Of a stretch of 53,588 bases of DNA, positions 7,830 through 14,528 are shown piece after piece. The notes under the pieces are model-generated. The model was not told the DNA's origin, did no database searches, and saw only the letters and a program-made list of their open reading frames with translations. The position numbers and the translations under genes are program-made. Each line of letters opens with the position of its first letter. The stretch's first letter is position 1. The DNA is from a virus, in the IMG/VR virus record IMGVR_UViG_3300025120_000071, positions 1 to 53,588 of that record, one strand, 5' to 3'.

Positions 7830-8480
7830 ATGAGAGCATTTGTAATAACAATTGAAGATAATGAAAGATCAGTGAAATATGCTCAACGATGTATTGAATC
7901 AGGTAAAAAACACGGGCTTGAAATAAAACAATTTAATGCGTTTACTCCTAAAGATAATCCTGAAAAATTTTTAAAGTCTCGTGGAATTAACCCAAATAGA
8001 TTTAAAGAAAAATATTCAAGACCAGAAAATTGTATGTCTGCTTTTATTTCTCACTATTCATGCTGGGAAATATCTCGAGACATGAATGAAAAAGTAGTTA
8101 TATTTGAACATGATGCTCTTATAACTGGACAAGTTCCAGTTGATGTTGAGTTTGATAAAGTCATGACATTTTCTAAACCTTCTTATGGAAAATACAATAC
8201 TCCACTTAAACTTGGTGTAGATGGACTAATTCAAAAACAATACTTTGGTGGTGCTCATGGTTACATCGTTAAACCAGAAGGCGCTAAAGAATTAGTTAGC
8301 AAAGCGGTGTCGCACGCAGGACCTACGGATATATACCTCAATACGCAAAATTTCCCTTGGTTGCAAGAATACTATCCGTGGGTCTGCATGGCTGCTGATT
8401 CATTTTCCACAATACAAAATGAAACCGGTTGTTTAGCTAAACATAATTATAAAATAGGATATAAGATAATCGATGCCTAA
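7830..8480 (+). CDS. glycosyltransferase family 25-like protein (second copy)
   Basis: A diverged paralogue of the gene just upstream. It shares the MRAFVITIEDNE opening, the SAFISHYSCWE helix, the acidic motif VIFEHDALI (E93, H94, D95) and the HGYIVKPEGAKELV element. The start codon follows the previous stop directly. A tandem pair suggests two successive transfers in one glycan or a recent duplication. The identity of the sugars is not visible. Confidence 0.75.
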   Translation: MRAFVITIEDNERSVKYAQRCIESGKKHGLEIKQFNAFTPKDNPEKFLKSRGINPNRFKEKYSRPENCMSAFISHYSCWEISRDMNEKVVIFEHDALITGQVPVDVEFDKVMTFSKPSYGKYNTPLKLGVDGLIQKQYFGGAHGYIVKPEGAKELVSKAVSHAGPTDIYLNTQNFPWLQEYYPWVCMAADSFSTIQNETGCLAKHNYKIGYKIIDA

Positions 8481-9153
8481 AATGCCAGATAATTTATTCC
8501 TAACAGGATGTGATGAAAAAACTGAATGGCAGCTGCCATGGTTTTTAGAAAACTATTTTAAACATAACAATACGCCTATTGCAATTGGCAATTTCGGTAT
8601 GTCTGATGAGATGTTACGTTGGTGTGAAACTAAAAGCCATGCTTTTTGCTTAATGCATCATGATCAAGTTGGTCAGTTTGAAAAAGCTTGGTTCTTGAAA
8701 CCAGCTGCAATGTTAAAAGCACCGGGTAAAAAAGTAGTATGGCTTGACACGGATTGCCAAGTAATGTCAAATTTAGATCATATCTTTCGAATCCTTGTAC
8801 CAAATAAACTTAATATGGTAATGGATAGGCCTTGGCTTAAGCGTAGGAAAGAAGAGTGGTTTAATTCAGGTGTTGTAGGATTTATCGGTAAGCCAGAAAT
8901 TCTACATAAATGGGCTAAGCAAGTTGAAGATACACCTAACGTTGGTGATCAAGAAGTATTACACTCAATGCTTGATCCTCTTAATAGACAGATATATATT
9001 CATGAGTTACCGAATAAATGGAATTGGCTAAGGCTACAAATTGAACATGATAATGAAGATTCAAATGATAAGAAAATTATGCATTGGACTGGTGCTAAAG
9101 GTAATGATAGGATTAAAGGGTTGATGAAGATTAAGGAGACTATTCGTGCCTAG
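8473..9153 (+). CDS. putative glycosyltransferase (GT8-like)
   Basis: GT-A type protein with the DxD motif VWLDTDCQV (D92, D94), then FNSGVVGFIG and GDQEVLHSML, which in GT8 enzymes line the donor and acceptor sites. A conserved HWTGAKGN lies near the end. The start is ATG 8473, eight bases inside the previous gene; an alternative ATG lies at 8482. It overlaps the next gene's GTG start by 8 bp. Confidence 0.7.
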   Translation: MPKMPDNLFLTGCDEKTEWQLPWFLENYFKHNNTPIAIGNFGMSDEMLRWCETKSHAFCLMHHDQVGQFEKAWFLKPAAMLKAPGKKVVWLDTDCQVMSNLDHIFRILVPNKLNMVMDRPWLKRRKEEWFNSGVVGFIGKPEILHKWAKQVEDTPNVGDQEVLHSMLDPLNRQIYIHELPNKWNWLRLQIEHDNEDSNDKKIMHWTGAKGNDRIKGLMKIKETIRA

Positions 9154-9814
9154 AACAGTACATATTATTGGCAATGGCGATTCAGCAGCACTGTATCATG
9201 AAGAAACACGTAAAGGTTTAAAGCTTACATGCAACTTACCACCATTTGCTGTGGAGGATGCATATGCTACGTGCATGGTTGACTTTAAGATGATGCACAC
9301 TATTAATACCGGTGTGATTGATGTTCCTGGTGAATGGATTCTCGGTGCTCGTCCTAAGTTGTATATGGAAAAACATCCAATCTATTACACTAAACGTGCT
9401 CCACAAATTAAACAATTTTATACTAAACTTCCAAAGTATGCTGCAAACTACACAGACTTTAATTGTGGCCATATGGCAACATACTTTTCACTGGAGCATC
9501 TTAAAGCTGAAGTGATCCATATGTATGGATTTGATTCTATCTTTGATTTTAATTTAAGATCAAGTACAGATTTTTATATTACTTCTGATAGAGGCAATAT
9601 GAATAATAATCGGTTGACTAATAACTGGCGGCCACTATTCAATAGCATGTTTAAAGATTTTAAAGATACAAAAATAAACTTGCATCACTTCCATAGTCTA
9701 TTGAAGTTTGACGTACCATCTAATGTAGAGGTTCATAGTTATAAAAAACGTGGAGAGATTGTAGATGCTGGCAAAGGAAACGGTCAAATAAAAACTATAG
9801 ACTTAAGAGATTAA
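9146..9814 (+). CDS. Rossmann-like protein, possible sialyltransferase/DUF115-like enzyme
   Basis: Starts at GTG 9146 behind AAGGAG. The glycine-rich loop HIIGNGDSAAL (6-16) and the later NCGHMATYFSLEH and VIHMYGFDSIF segments resemble the DUF115 / GT42-like group of bacterial surface-glycan enzymes. That assignment rests on two motifs only. It is the last gene of the glycan island, and a new promoter follows at 9818. An alternative is an unrelated nucleotide-binding protein. Confidence 0.5.
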   Translation: MPRTVHIIGNGDSAALYHEETRKGLKLTCNLPPFAVEDAYATCMVDFKMMHTINTGVIDVPGEWILGARPKLYMEKHPIYYTKRAPQIKQFYTKLPKYAANYTDFNCGHMATYFSLEHLKAEVIHMYGFDSIFDFNLRSSTDFYITSDRGNMNNNRLTNNWRPLFNSMFKDFKDTKINLHHFHSLLKFDVPSNVEVHSYKKRGEIVDAGKGNGQIKTIDLRD

Positions 9815-9817
9815 CTA

Positions 9818-9854
9818 TGTACATTTACTCTTAATTGTGGTATAATAGATCTAT
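9818..9854 (+). promoter_or_regulatory. sigma70-like early/middle promoter P2
   Basis: TGTACA (9818-9823), a 17 bp spacer, TATAAT (9841-9846) preceded by TGTGG, and the palindrome ATAGATCTAT (9845-9854). It lies just after the glycan island stop and 16 bp before the ATG of the protease-like gene. It has no ATGCATTT element upstream, unlike P1, P3 and P5. Confidence 0.8.
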
Positions 9855-9870
9855 AATTAAAGAGGACACT

Positions 9871-10260
9871 ATGATTTTTGTAGAGGGTGGTACAAGAAAA
9901 CAGAGGCAATTAACATATGATTTAGTACAATTTGCTTGGAAAACTTTAATGCCAAGAATTCGTAAGTGTGAAGTCAATGTTAAGATTAAAAAAGTTGTAG
10001 CATATGAAGGTACATGCCTTGATATTGATAAAAGAGTTTATGAAATAGAAGTTGATAAAAAATTAAGAGGTGATGACTTTATAACTACTATATTTCATGA
10101 AATGGTTCATGTCAAACAATATGTTCGTAAAGAATTATTTTCTGAAGTTAATTTTTATTCTAATAGAGAAGAGTATCTAAAACTTCCATGGGAAATAGAA
10201 GCATATAAACTGCAAGAGGTATTACTTGAAAAATGGAACAAACACAAGAAGACATCCTAA
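9871..10260 (+). CDS. Zn-metalloprotease-like protein with HExxH (SprT-like)
   Basis: Contains IFHEMVHVKQY, with the zinc-binding HEMVH at residues 76-80 and a downstream acidic site PWEIEAYKLQ (about 109-118) that could give the third ligand. This is the pattern of small SprT-like or phage metallopeptidases. I place the start at ATG 9871 behind AGAGGAC. A longer reading from 9835 would begin inside the -10 region of promoter P2 and is rejected. At 129 aa the protein is short, so it may be a compact peptidase domain. The target is unknown. Confidence 0.7.
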   Translation: MIFVEGGTRKQRQLTYDLVQFAWKTLMPRIRKCEVNVKIKKVVAYEGTCLDIDKRVYEIEVDKKLRGDDFITTIFHEMVHVKQYVRKELFSEVNFYSNREEYLKLPWEIEAYKLQEVLLEKWNKHKKTS

Positions 10261-10388
10261 GAAATAATGTAAAAGAATTGCAAAGGCAATTACAAGAATC
10301 TTATAAGCGTATTAAAGAATTGCGAGAAGAGCTGGATAATACTAAATCTCGTGGAAATACTCATACAGACTATGGAACTGCAGGATAA
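10233..10388 (+). CDS. small coiled-coil protein (51 aa)
   Basis: A 51-codon frame from ATG 10233 to TAA 10388, overlapping the end of the protease-like gene by 28 bp. The middle (NVKELQRQLQESYKRIKEL, then REELD) has a clean heptad pattern and would form a coiled coil; the tail is polar. It has no strong ribosome binding site of its own, so coupling to the upstream gene is likely. The coiled-coil pattern and the lack of another gene here support it as real. Function unknown. Confidence 0.6.
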   Translation: MEQTQEDILRNNVKELQRQLQESYKRIKELREELDNTKSRGNTHTDYGTAG

Positions 10389-10403
10389 AAAAAATTAAAT
10401 AAA

Positions 10404-10454
10404 ATGCATTTTAGGGGTTTACATTTAGTTAAAACTATGGTATAATAGATCTAT
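10404..10454 (+). promoter_or_regulatory. sigma70-like early/middle promoter P3
   Basis: TTTACA (10418-10423), a 17 bp spacer, TATAAT (10441-10446) and the palindrome ATAGATCTAT (10445-10454). ATGCATTT (10404-10411) lies six bases before the -35 box, inside the palindrome AAAATGCATTTT (10401-10412). The AGAGGAG ribosome binding site of the next gene is at 10464-10470. Confidence 0.8.
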
Positions 10455-10478
10455 AAAATGAAAAGAGGAGTTCATATT

Positions 10479-10787
10479 ATGTTTACAAATTCACAAATGC
10501 TACTGCAGTCCTACATCGAAGCTAAAAATGCTGAAGGTAAGAAGTGGATGGATGAAAATCCTGGTTCTTACTACGGTATGACCGTGACTGACCCAGCACA
10601 TTGGGCAGAGCAAGGTATTACTACTGTCGAGCAGTATGAATACCAAATGGAGTACTATGGTCTGTTTGACTATATTGCTGGCTTAACATCAAAAGGCAAT
10701 GCTCGGTATTTGCTAAGCCTTTGTACCACTATGGACGATTTGGATGTGGCATATGCCGAGTTCAATTGTAATCGTGAGGTTGCATAA
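10479..10787 (+). CDS. hypothetical protein (102 aa)
   Basis: First gene behind promoter P3. The start is taken at ATG 10479, 8 bases after AGAGGAG; an in-frame ATG at 10458 lies upstream of that ribosome binding site and is unlikely. The product is acidic and rich in Tyr and aromatic residues (ENPGSYYG, EYQMEYYGLFDYI), with no recognised domain. It is coupled to the next gene by a TAATG overlap at 10785-10789. Confidence 0.65.
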   Translation: MFTNSQMLLQSYIEAKNAEGKKWMDENPGSYYGMTVTDPAHWAEQGITTVEQYEYQMEYYGLFDYIAGLTSKGNARYLLSLCTTMDDLDVAYAEFNCNREVA

Positions 10788-11035
10788 TGTTAGACACTAC
10801 TAAAATCTATGATACTGAAGGTGTCTTTTCTTATTTTACAACACATCCATTCGATGAGTACAATGGTGATGGTGTAAGTCTTACAGATAAGTTTGCAGAA
10901 CTTAGAGAGGAATATGAAAAGTCTGGCAAAAAACTTATCAATCTAAAAACATATAATAATAGTGGATTTAACCATGTTACTCAAGAACAAGATAAAGAAC
11001 CAGAGTTCGGTATCGAAGTTGAGTGGATATGGTAA
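10787..11035 (+). CDS. hypothetical acidic protein (82 aa)
   Basis: Follows the previous gene with a one-base overlap. It is small, acidic and soluble-looking, ending in FGIEVEWIW. No motif is recognised. The structured non-coding stretch begins directly after its stop, so it may be transcribed on the same RNA. Confidence 0.65.
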   Translation: MLDTTKIYDTEGVFSYFTTHPFDEYNGDGVSLTDKFAELREEYEKSGKKLINLKTYNNSGFNHVTQEQDKEPEFGIEVEWIW

Positions 11036-11040
11036 AAAGT

Positions 11041-11093
11041 TTAGTAAGTATGCTCCTGTCTCGCTCCTCTCTCAGTTGATGCATACTTACTAA
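11041..11093 (+). repeat. perfect 13 bp inverted repeat with anti-Shine-Dalgarno loop
   Basis: TTAGTAAGTATGC (11041-11053) pairs perfectly with GCATACTTACTAA (11081-11093). The 27-base pyrimidine-rich loop contains CTCCTCT (11064-11070), the exact complement of the AGAGGAG ribosome binding site found before the genes at 553, 10479, 11331, 11844 and 14340. No T-run follows, so it does not look like an intrinsic terminator. Confidence 0.7.
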
Positions 11094-11260
11094 TCCAATA
11101 GTCGAGCGGTATAACGCGGTTAAGCCTGTAAACGACTTTAAAATAAAGACGCAGGTGGGAAATATAGAGTGCCCTCATAAGAAAGACTCACCGTCACAAC
11201 AGTGTGACAACAACAAAGGAGAACGGACTGCGGTCCAGCAACTAGCGTTTATTTGTTAGC

Positions 11261-11301
11261 TCTGCGAAATTTGGAAAGAAACACCGCAGAAGGTTTCTTT
11301 C
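11261..11301 (+). other. possible H-type RNA pseudoknot
   Basis: GAAAGAAAC (11274-11282) pairs with GTTTCTTTC (11293-11301) in a 9 bp stem. Its 10-base loop contains CGCAGA (11285-11290), which is the exact complement of TCTGCG (11261-11266). The two pairings interleave as in an H-type pseudoknot. One connecting loop would be only two bases, which is tight, so the two stems may instead be alternatives. Confidence 0.4.
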
Positions 11302-11307
11302 TATTAA

Positions 11308-11315
11308 TATAAATA
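11308..11315 (+). promoter_or_regulatory. T4-type late promoter
   Basis: Exact TATAAATA box, 15 bases before the ATG of the gene at 11331, with AGAGGAG (11319-11325) between. TATAAATA is the T4 late consensus read by the gp55-type sigma with gp33. Here it would switch on a small membrane protein and its neighbour late in infection. Confidence 0.75.
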
Positions 11316-11330
11316 GTAAGAGGAGATGTA

Positions 11331-11471
11331 ATGAAGTGGTATGATTTTTTACTGATTGGAGTGTTTGCATACATTCTAAGTCAAGGTTTACTATATAGCT
11401 TAGCTTGGGCTGTAGTTGCATGGGTTACCTTTAACGTTTATTTGAATCAAAGGAGACTTGGTAATGTCTGA
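11331..11471 (+). CDS. small membrane protein (46 aa)
   Basis: A 46-codon frame starting at ATG 11331 behind AGAGGAG and a late promoter, ending at TGA 11471. Nearly the whole product is hydrophobic: about residues 5-20 and 21-37 could form one long or two short membrane segments, ending in a basic tail (NQRR). It overlaps the next gene by 8 bp. Late timing, size and topology would suit a holin, lysis-accessory or virion membrane peptide, but no family is recognised. Confidence 0.65.
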   Translation: MKWYDFLLIGVFAYILSQGLLYSLAWAVVAWVTFNVYLNQRRLGNV

Positions 11472-11727
11472 TGACTTTTTCGATTTTGGTTTTACTGCGG
11501 TAGATGAAACCGAATTGCAGGCTGTACAAGATGCACAAAAAGCTGCAGGTGATGTAGCCACTACTGCTAATGTTACTCAGGAAAAATTGGATAAACTATA
11601 TAATGCTATCATACCTCTACTTAATAATCTCAAAAAGAACCCAGAAAAAGAATATATTCTGTGGCCTCAAAGGATTGAAAAGGTCGAGTCTTTCGAATCT
11701 CACCTCCTTAAAATTTACAAATCATAA
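11464..11727 (+). CDS. conserved-looking hypothetical protein (87 aa)
   Basis: Starts at ATG 11464 behind AAAGGAG. The N-terminus MSDDFFDFGFTAVDETEL is acidic and aromatic. The middle is an amphipathic helix (VTQEKLDKLYNAIIPLLNNL). The end, EYILWPQRIEKVESF, has the look of a short motif I associate with other T4-like marine phages, without a known job. It is probably expressed late with the membrane protein upstream. Confidence 0.65.
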   Translation: MSDDFFDFGFTAVDETELQAVQDAQKAAGDVATTANVTQEKLDKLYNAIIPLLNNLKKNPEKEYILWPQRIEKVESFESHLLKIYKS

Positions 11728-11778
11728 AAAAAAATCACAACGTATTGATTTCATTAGGAACTTTACGTCACTTTTTCC

Positions 11779-11815
11779 TGTACATTTTCGTAAAAATAGT
11801 GTATAATAGATCTAT
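11779..11815 (+). promoter_or_regulatory. sigma70-like early/middle promoter P4
   Basis: TGTACA (11779-11784), 17 bp spacer, TATAAT (11802-11807), palindrome ATAGATCTAT (11806-11815). AGAGGAG (11830-11836) follows. It lies in the gap between 11727 and 11844 and would start the operon that runs to 14205. Confidence 0.8.
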
Positions 11816-11843
11816 AAAATGGAAAAGGAAGAGGAGTCCTTAA

Positions 11844-12125
11844 ATGTATACTTACTTGAAAAATGTTACTAAGATTGAATCAGATCTCATGAAAGAAATT
11901 ATTGCTTGGGAAGGTGAAGATAAAGAAATGGCTAACTTCGTTGCCCAGGATCGCTTGGATGTACAAGAAGCTAAAAACCGTTTCTTTAAAGGTCATATGG
12001 GTTCTCTTAGTTCTTTCATCGATCGCTTAGATACATGTGTTCGTGAAAGACTAGTAGTTGCTTTTGCTGAAGATCTTGGTTCAGATTGGGTTGAAACAAA
12101 TCTTGGTTATAGGGTGAATGTATAA
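11844..12125 (+). CDS. hypothetical protein (93 aa)
   Basis: First gene after promoter P4, with AGAGGAG seven bases before ATG. The product is soluble-looking and mostly helical. No motif is recognised. It is coupled to the next gene (TAATG overlap at 12123-12127). Its place suggests early or middle expression. Confidence 0.65.
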   Translation: MYTYLKNVTKIESDLMKEIIAWEGEDKEMANFVAQDRLDVQEAKNRFFKGHMGSLSSFIDRLDTCVRERLVVAFAEDLGSDWVETNLGYRVNV

Positions 12126-12331
12126 TGGGTATGTCAAGTTACGTAATGGATATTGAAGAAAAGTTTGTTGATTTAATGGCTGATATTGCTATTGATTCAG
12201 AATCATTTCAAGAGTATTCAAAAAGAACAATTCGGCATCATAAGATGGTACCGCATTTAAATAGTGAAGAAATCTCTCATATCATTGATAATGTTTGGTA
12301 TGAAATGACTGTACAATTAGGAGCAAATTAA
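12125..12331 (+). CDS. hypothetical protein (68 aa)
   Basis: Small acidic helical protein with histidine clusters (RHHKMVPH). The start overlaps the previous stop by one base. Nothing catalytic or structural is recognised. The next gene begins two bases after its stop, so it is part of one operon. Confidence 0.6.
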   Translation: MGMSSYVMDIEEKFVDLMADIAIDSESFQEYSKRTIRHHKMVPHLNSEEISHIIDNVWYEMTVQLGAN

Positions 12332-12332
12332 T

Positions 12333-12638
12333 ATGGGTATTGTTATTACTAAAGACTCAACTTATGAAGAACGTATGTCTGCTATCCGTGAATCTGCAGA
12401 AAGATTTACTAAGGTCAAAGCACGGCGTGCAAGACTAGCTGCTAGTGCTGCTCGTGTTCGTAAATATGTTGATGAGGTTGAAACCCCACGTCGTAAAGAC
12501 GAGGCTGATGTGTTCGATGCAACTATGGCTAAGATGGATGACAACCACAACCATTATCAAGATGCACCTCAATATGCGGAGAAATACTATGGCGACAAAA
12601 TGCGCGATACTGTTGCTATGGATAACGATTGGAATTAG
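12333..12638 (+). CDS. hypothetical basic helical protein (101 aa)
   Basis: The first two thirds are strongly charged and helical (KVKARRARLAASAARVRKYV). The last third is acidic with a His/Asn cluster (DDNHNHYQDAP). It could bind nucleic acid through the basic helix, but no family is recognised. Its 3' end overlaps the start of the lipoprotein gene by 50 bp. Confidence 0.6.
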   Translation: MGIVITKDSTYEERMSAIRESAERFTKVKARRARLAASAARVRKYVDEVETPRRKDEADVFDATMAKMDDNHNHYQDAPQYAEKYYGDKMRDTVAMDNDWN

Positions 12639-12876
12639 TGGCTGCAATCCTGCAGTAGCACAAGATTGTTTCTATGAGCAACAAGTTCAATATAAGAACG
12701 GTGAAACCATCACCGCATTCCAAAGGTACGATTGTACTAATTCTCCACCACCAAAAATTATCGTGGTTGAGAAAGAAGCAGAGCCAAAAACTTTAGGTGA
12801 TTGGCTATTCAGACTTGAAGAAAATGATTCTTTAAGTCATGTTCTAGAAGTTCTAGTCAGTGGAGGAGTTCTATGA
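12589..12876 (+). CDS. small predicted lipoprotein or exported protein (95 aa)
   Basis: I start it at ATG 12589, behind GCGGAG; a much longer frame from 12445 only reads the upstream gene out of phase. Residues 1-17 form a signal peptide (MATKCAILLLWITIGIS) followed by GC, a lipobox-like cleavage site at Cys19. An alternative signal peptidase I site is AVA-Q (24-25). The mature part has a PPP stretch and a charged tail. A spanin-like lipoprotein is possible, but evidence is thin. Confidence 0.6.
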   Translation: MATKCAILLLWITIGISGCNPAVAQDCFYEQQVQYKNGETITAFQRYDCTNSPPPKIIVVEKEAEPKTLGDWLFRLEENDSLSHVLEVLVSGGVL

Positions 12877-12998
12877 TTAGATTTATGTTAGGTGTTATTA
12901 CTGGAGTGGCACTCATTATATTATATCCAGATATTCTAACTTGGTTTGTCGATAGTGGCAGCCGTGATGCAATCATTGAAAGTTTGAAGGAGCTATAA
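12873..12998 (+). CDS. small membrane protein (41 aa)
   Basis: A 41-codon frame from ATG 12873 (behind TGGAGGAG) to TAA 12998. Residues 4-26 form one membrane segment (MLGVITGVALIILYPDI and on), and a charged helix ends the protein. It overlaps the upstream lipoprotein by 4 bp (ATGA) and is followed after one base by another lipoprotein gene, so the three probably act at the envelope together. Function unknown. Confidence 0.65.
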   Translation: MIRFMLGVITGVALIILYPDILTWFVDSGSRDAIIESLKEL

Positions 12999-12999
12999 G

Positions 13000-13659
13000 A
13001 TGAAAAAGATTATGTTACTACCTATTGTTGCAATGGCCGCAGCATGCGATAAGACACCGCCTGATGTGTCTATGTCTAAAGAATTGTTTGAGTACAAGAA
13101 AGCTCAAGTTGAGAATCAGATTGATGAGATGCCAAAGTGGTATACTGCTATTCCATCCGAAGAAAATGCAGTTTATGCAGTCGGTACTGCGGTAACTCCA
13201 GATCTGCAACTTGCAGTTGATATTGCTGTATTGTCAGCTAAGACAACTTTAGCTGATCGAGTTGATAGCCGTATTCGTTCTCAGATGAAACTATTCAAGA
13301 CTAAAGTTGGTGCAACTGATTTTGATGCCACCGTTCAAAACAACTTTGAACAAGTAACTCGTAACTTAATTGCTGATGCAGATGTTGCCGGTTACTCTGT
13401 TAAAGAACAACAGATCGTTCAGAACGGTACTCAGTATCGTGCTTATGTTTTACTTGAGTATAGGAATGCTACAGCTAATGCTGTTATTAAAACTCGTATT
13501 AGTCAGAATGCGGTTCTAATTGAAAAGCTTCGTGAAACAAAAGCATTTAAAGAACTCGATACTAATGTAGCTGCACAAAAAGCTGATGAACTTGCTGAAG
13601 CAAAAGTGCTTGTAGACGCAATTAACGGTGTACAATCGGATGAAACTGTGGTAGAATAG
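13000..13659 (+). CDS. predicted lipoprotein, LPP20-like
   Basis: The signal peptide ends in AMAAAC, a lipobox with Cys16. The mature part has EMPKWYTAIPSEENAVYAVGTA, then DLQLAVDIAVLSAKTTLADRV, the pattern of the LPP20 family of bacterial lipoproteins. At 219 aa it is close to the usual length. It is expected in the periplasm, anchored to a membrane. A phage copy could alter the host envelope or be a superinfection or lysis factor; this is inference. Confidence 0.65.
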   Translation: MKKIMLLPIVAMAAACDKTPPDVSMSKELFEYKKAQVENQIDEMPKWYTAIPSEENAVYAVGTAVTPDLQLAVDIAVLSAKTTLADRVDSRIRSQMKLFKTKVGATDFDATVQNNFEQVTRNLIADADVAGYSVKEQQIVQNGTQYRAYVLLEYRNATANAVIKTRISQNAVLIEKLRETKAFKELDTNVAAQKADELAEAKVLVDAINGVQSDETVVE

Positions 13660-13663
13660 AATA

Positions 13664-13849
13664 ATGGAAAATCTTTCTAGTGATCGAATGATGGCAGTAC
13701 GTGTATTCGAAGGTGAGCTACAGCGTATGAAAATGATTACTGGCGGTGATTACGATACAACTCAAAAAATCGTACGCCAGTATATGCAAGAACGCATCAA
13801 TGATATGACTAGAAAAGGCCATTATAAATCAACAGATGTGGAGTATTGA
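13664..13849 (+). CDS. hypothetical protein (61 aa)
   Basis: Small helical protein beginning MENLSSDRMMAVRVFEGELQRM, with no recognised motif. It lies four bases after the lipoprotein gene. Its last codons overlap the ribosome binding region (GTGGAG) of the next gene, so expression is likely coupled. Confidence 0.6.
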   Translation: MENLSSDRMMAVRVFEGELQRMKMITGGDYDTTQKIVRQYMQERINDMTRKGHYKSTDVEY

Positions 13850-13854
13850 TAATT

Positions 13855-14205
13855 ATGACAATGCACTTGGTTCGTGGTATGACTACCATTAGTACTCGTA
13901 AGCGTAAGGCTCGGCAAAAGACTGCTGCAGTCCTTGAAGAAGAACGTAAGACAGCGCAGCTCCTCAAGTCTTTAGGCTATGATCGCAACGCTGGCCGTAA
14001 GTACAAGGCACCAATGCCTAACTATACGGTGCGTAGTACTATTCCAACGAGCGATGTTATAATGCCAGTGTCCGGCAAGCGGCATGAAAACCGTTATACC
14101 GGCGATGAGCTTGCCGGCATTGGCACCCTCCATAAATCCAACATGGTTCCTATTCGTAAGGATAGTAATGATGCACATGAAATCGCCAGAATGCGTAGGG
14201 GATAA
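13855..14205 (+). CDS. hypothetical basic protein (116 aa)
   Basis: I take ATG 13855 as start, 12 bases after GGAG; a TTG at 13846 in frame is possible and would add three residues. The N-terminal half is very basic (STRKRKARQK), then proline-rich (YKAPMPNYTV), then polar. This suggests a nucleic-acid- or capsid-associated protein, but nothing specific is recognised. It is the last gene of the P4 operon. The gap to 14339 holds promoter P5. Confidence 0.6.
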   Translation: MTMHLVRGMTTISTRKRKARQKTAAVLEEERKTAQLLKSLGYDRNAGRKYKAPMPNYTVRSTIPTSDVIMPVSGKRHENRYTGDELAGIGTLHKSNMVPIRKDSNDAHEIARMRRG

Positions 14206-14267
14206 ACTATACATCATTTGTTTATGAATGCACACCAGAAGGTGCCACTAAAAAAAGTTACAGCAAT

Positions 14268-14309
14268 ATGCATTTTTTCCTTTACTTTTACGTCAAAGTG
14301 TGGTAGAAT
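14268..14309 (+). promoter_or_regulatory. sigma70-like early/middle promoter P5
   Basis: TTTACT (14281-14286), 17 bp spacer, TAGAAT (14304-14309) preceded by TGTGG. ATGCATTT (14268-14275) ends five bases before the -35, as in P1. The GATC palindrome at the start site is replaced by AGTAGTATAA. AGAGGAG (14327-14333) precedes the next gene. A second TATAAT at 14315-14320 lacks a matching -35. Confidence 0.7.
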
Positions 14310-14339
14310 AGTAGTATAATAAAGAAAGAGGAGTATATT

Positions 14340-14528
14340 ATGGAAAAAACATATGCATACAAGTACGGTGAGTTACTAATACTTGCACAAACACTAGCTC
14401 ATACAGTTAAAGAAGATATTCGGCTGGATGCAAATGGGCCATATGCTTTTGCCCATAAACTTGTATTAGCTCAAGCTAATGCAGTTCAAGATCTTATTGC
14501 TGAACATGAAGAAAGAGGTAAAGAATAA
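14340..14528 (+). CDS. hypothetical protein (62 aa)
   Basis: First gene behind P5. The product is helical and mildly hydrophobic in the middle (ELLILAQTLAHTV) but has no clear membrane segment. The stop overlaps the next start by one base. Not recognised. Confidence 0.6.
   Translation: MEKTYAYKYGELLILAQTLAHTVKEDIRLDANGPYAFAHKLVLAQANAVQDLIAEHEERGKE

Larger units (their letters stand above)
11036..11307 (+). ncRNA. structured non-coding stretch, candidate small RNA
   Basis: About 290 bases without a gene, directly downstream of the P3 operon and just before a late promoter. It has several strong self-complementary elements in one orientation: a 13 bp stem (11041-11093), AGTCG/CGACT (11100-11104/11133-11137), GTCACA/TGTGAC with an ACAG loop (11193-11208), GGAC-TGCG-GTCC with a UNCG-type tetraloop (11225-11236), and a possible pseudoknot (11261-11301). 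I could not fit a tRNA, tmRNA or known riboswitch to it. Being an RNA gene is inference from structure and position. Confidence 0.4.

Noticed and set aside
9835-9870. Longer N-terminus for the protease-like gene
   Set aside because: It would begin inside promoter P2 (before its -10 box) and lacks a ribosome binding site; ATG 9871 follows AGAGGAC.
11041-11093. 13 bp inverted repeat as an intrinsic terminator
   Set aside because: The stem is AT-rich, the loop is 27 bases and no T-run follows; a structured RNA is a better reading.
11094-11300. tRNA or tmRNA in the non-coding stretch
   Set aside because: No T-arm with a TTCRA-type loop and no matching acceptor stem could be found; pairing elements do not form a cloverleaf.
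12445-12588. In-frame extension of the lipoprotein gene upstream to 12445
   Set aside because: It reads the preceding gene out of phase, gives unusual residues and would bury the signal peptide; ATG 12589 has a ribosome binding site and a proper signal sequence.
14229-14262. Terminator after the basic protein gene
   Set aside because: CACC-AGAA-GGTG is only a 4 bp stem and is followed by an A-run, not a T-run, on the coding strand.
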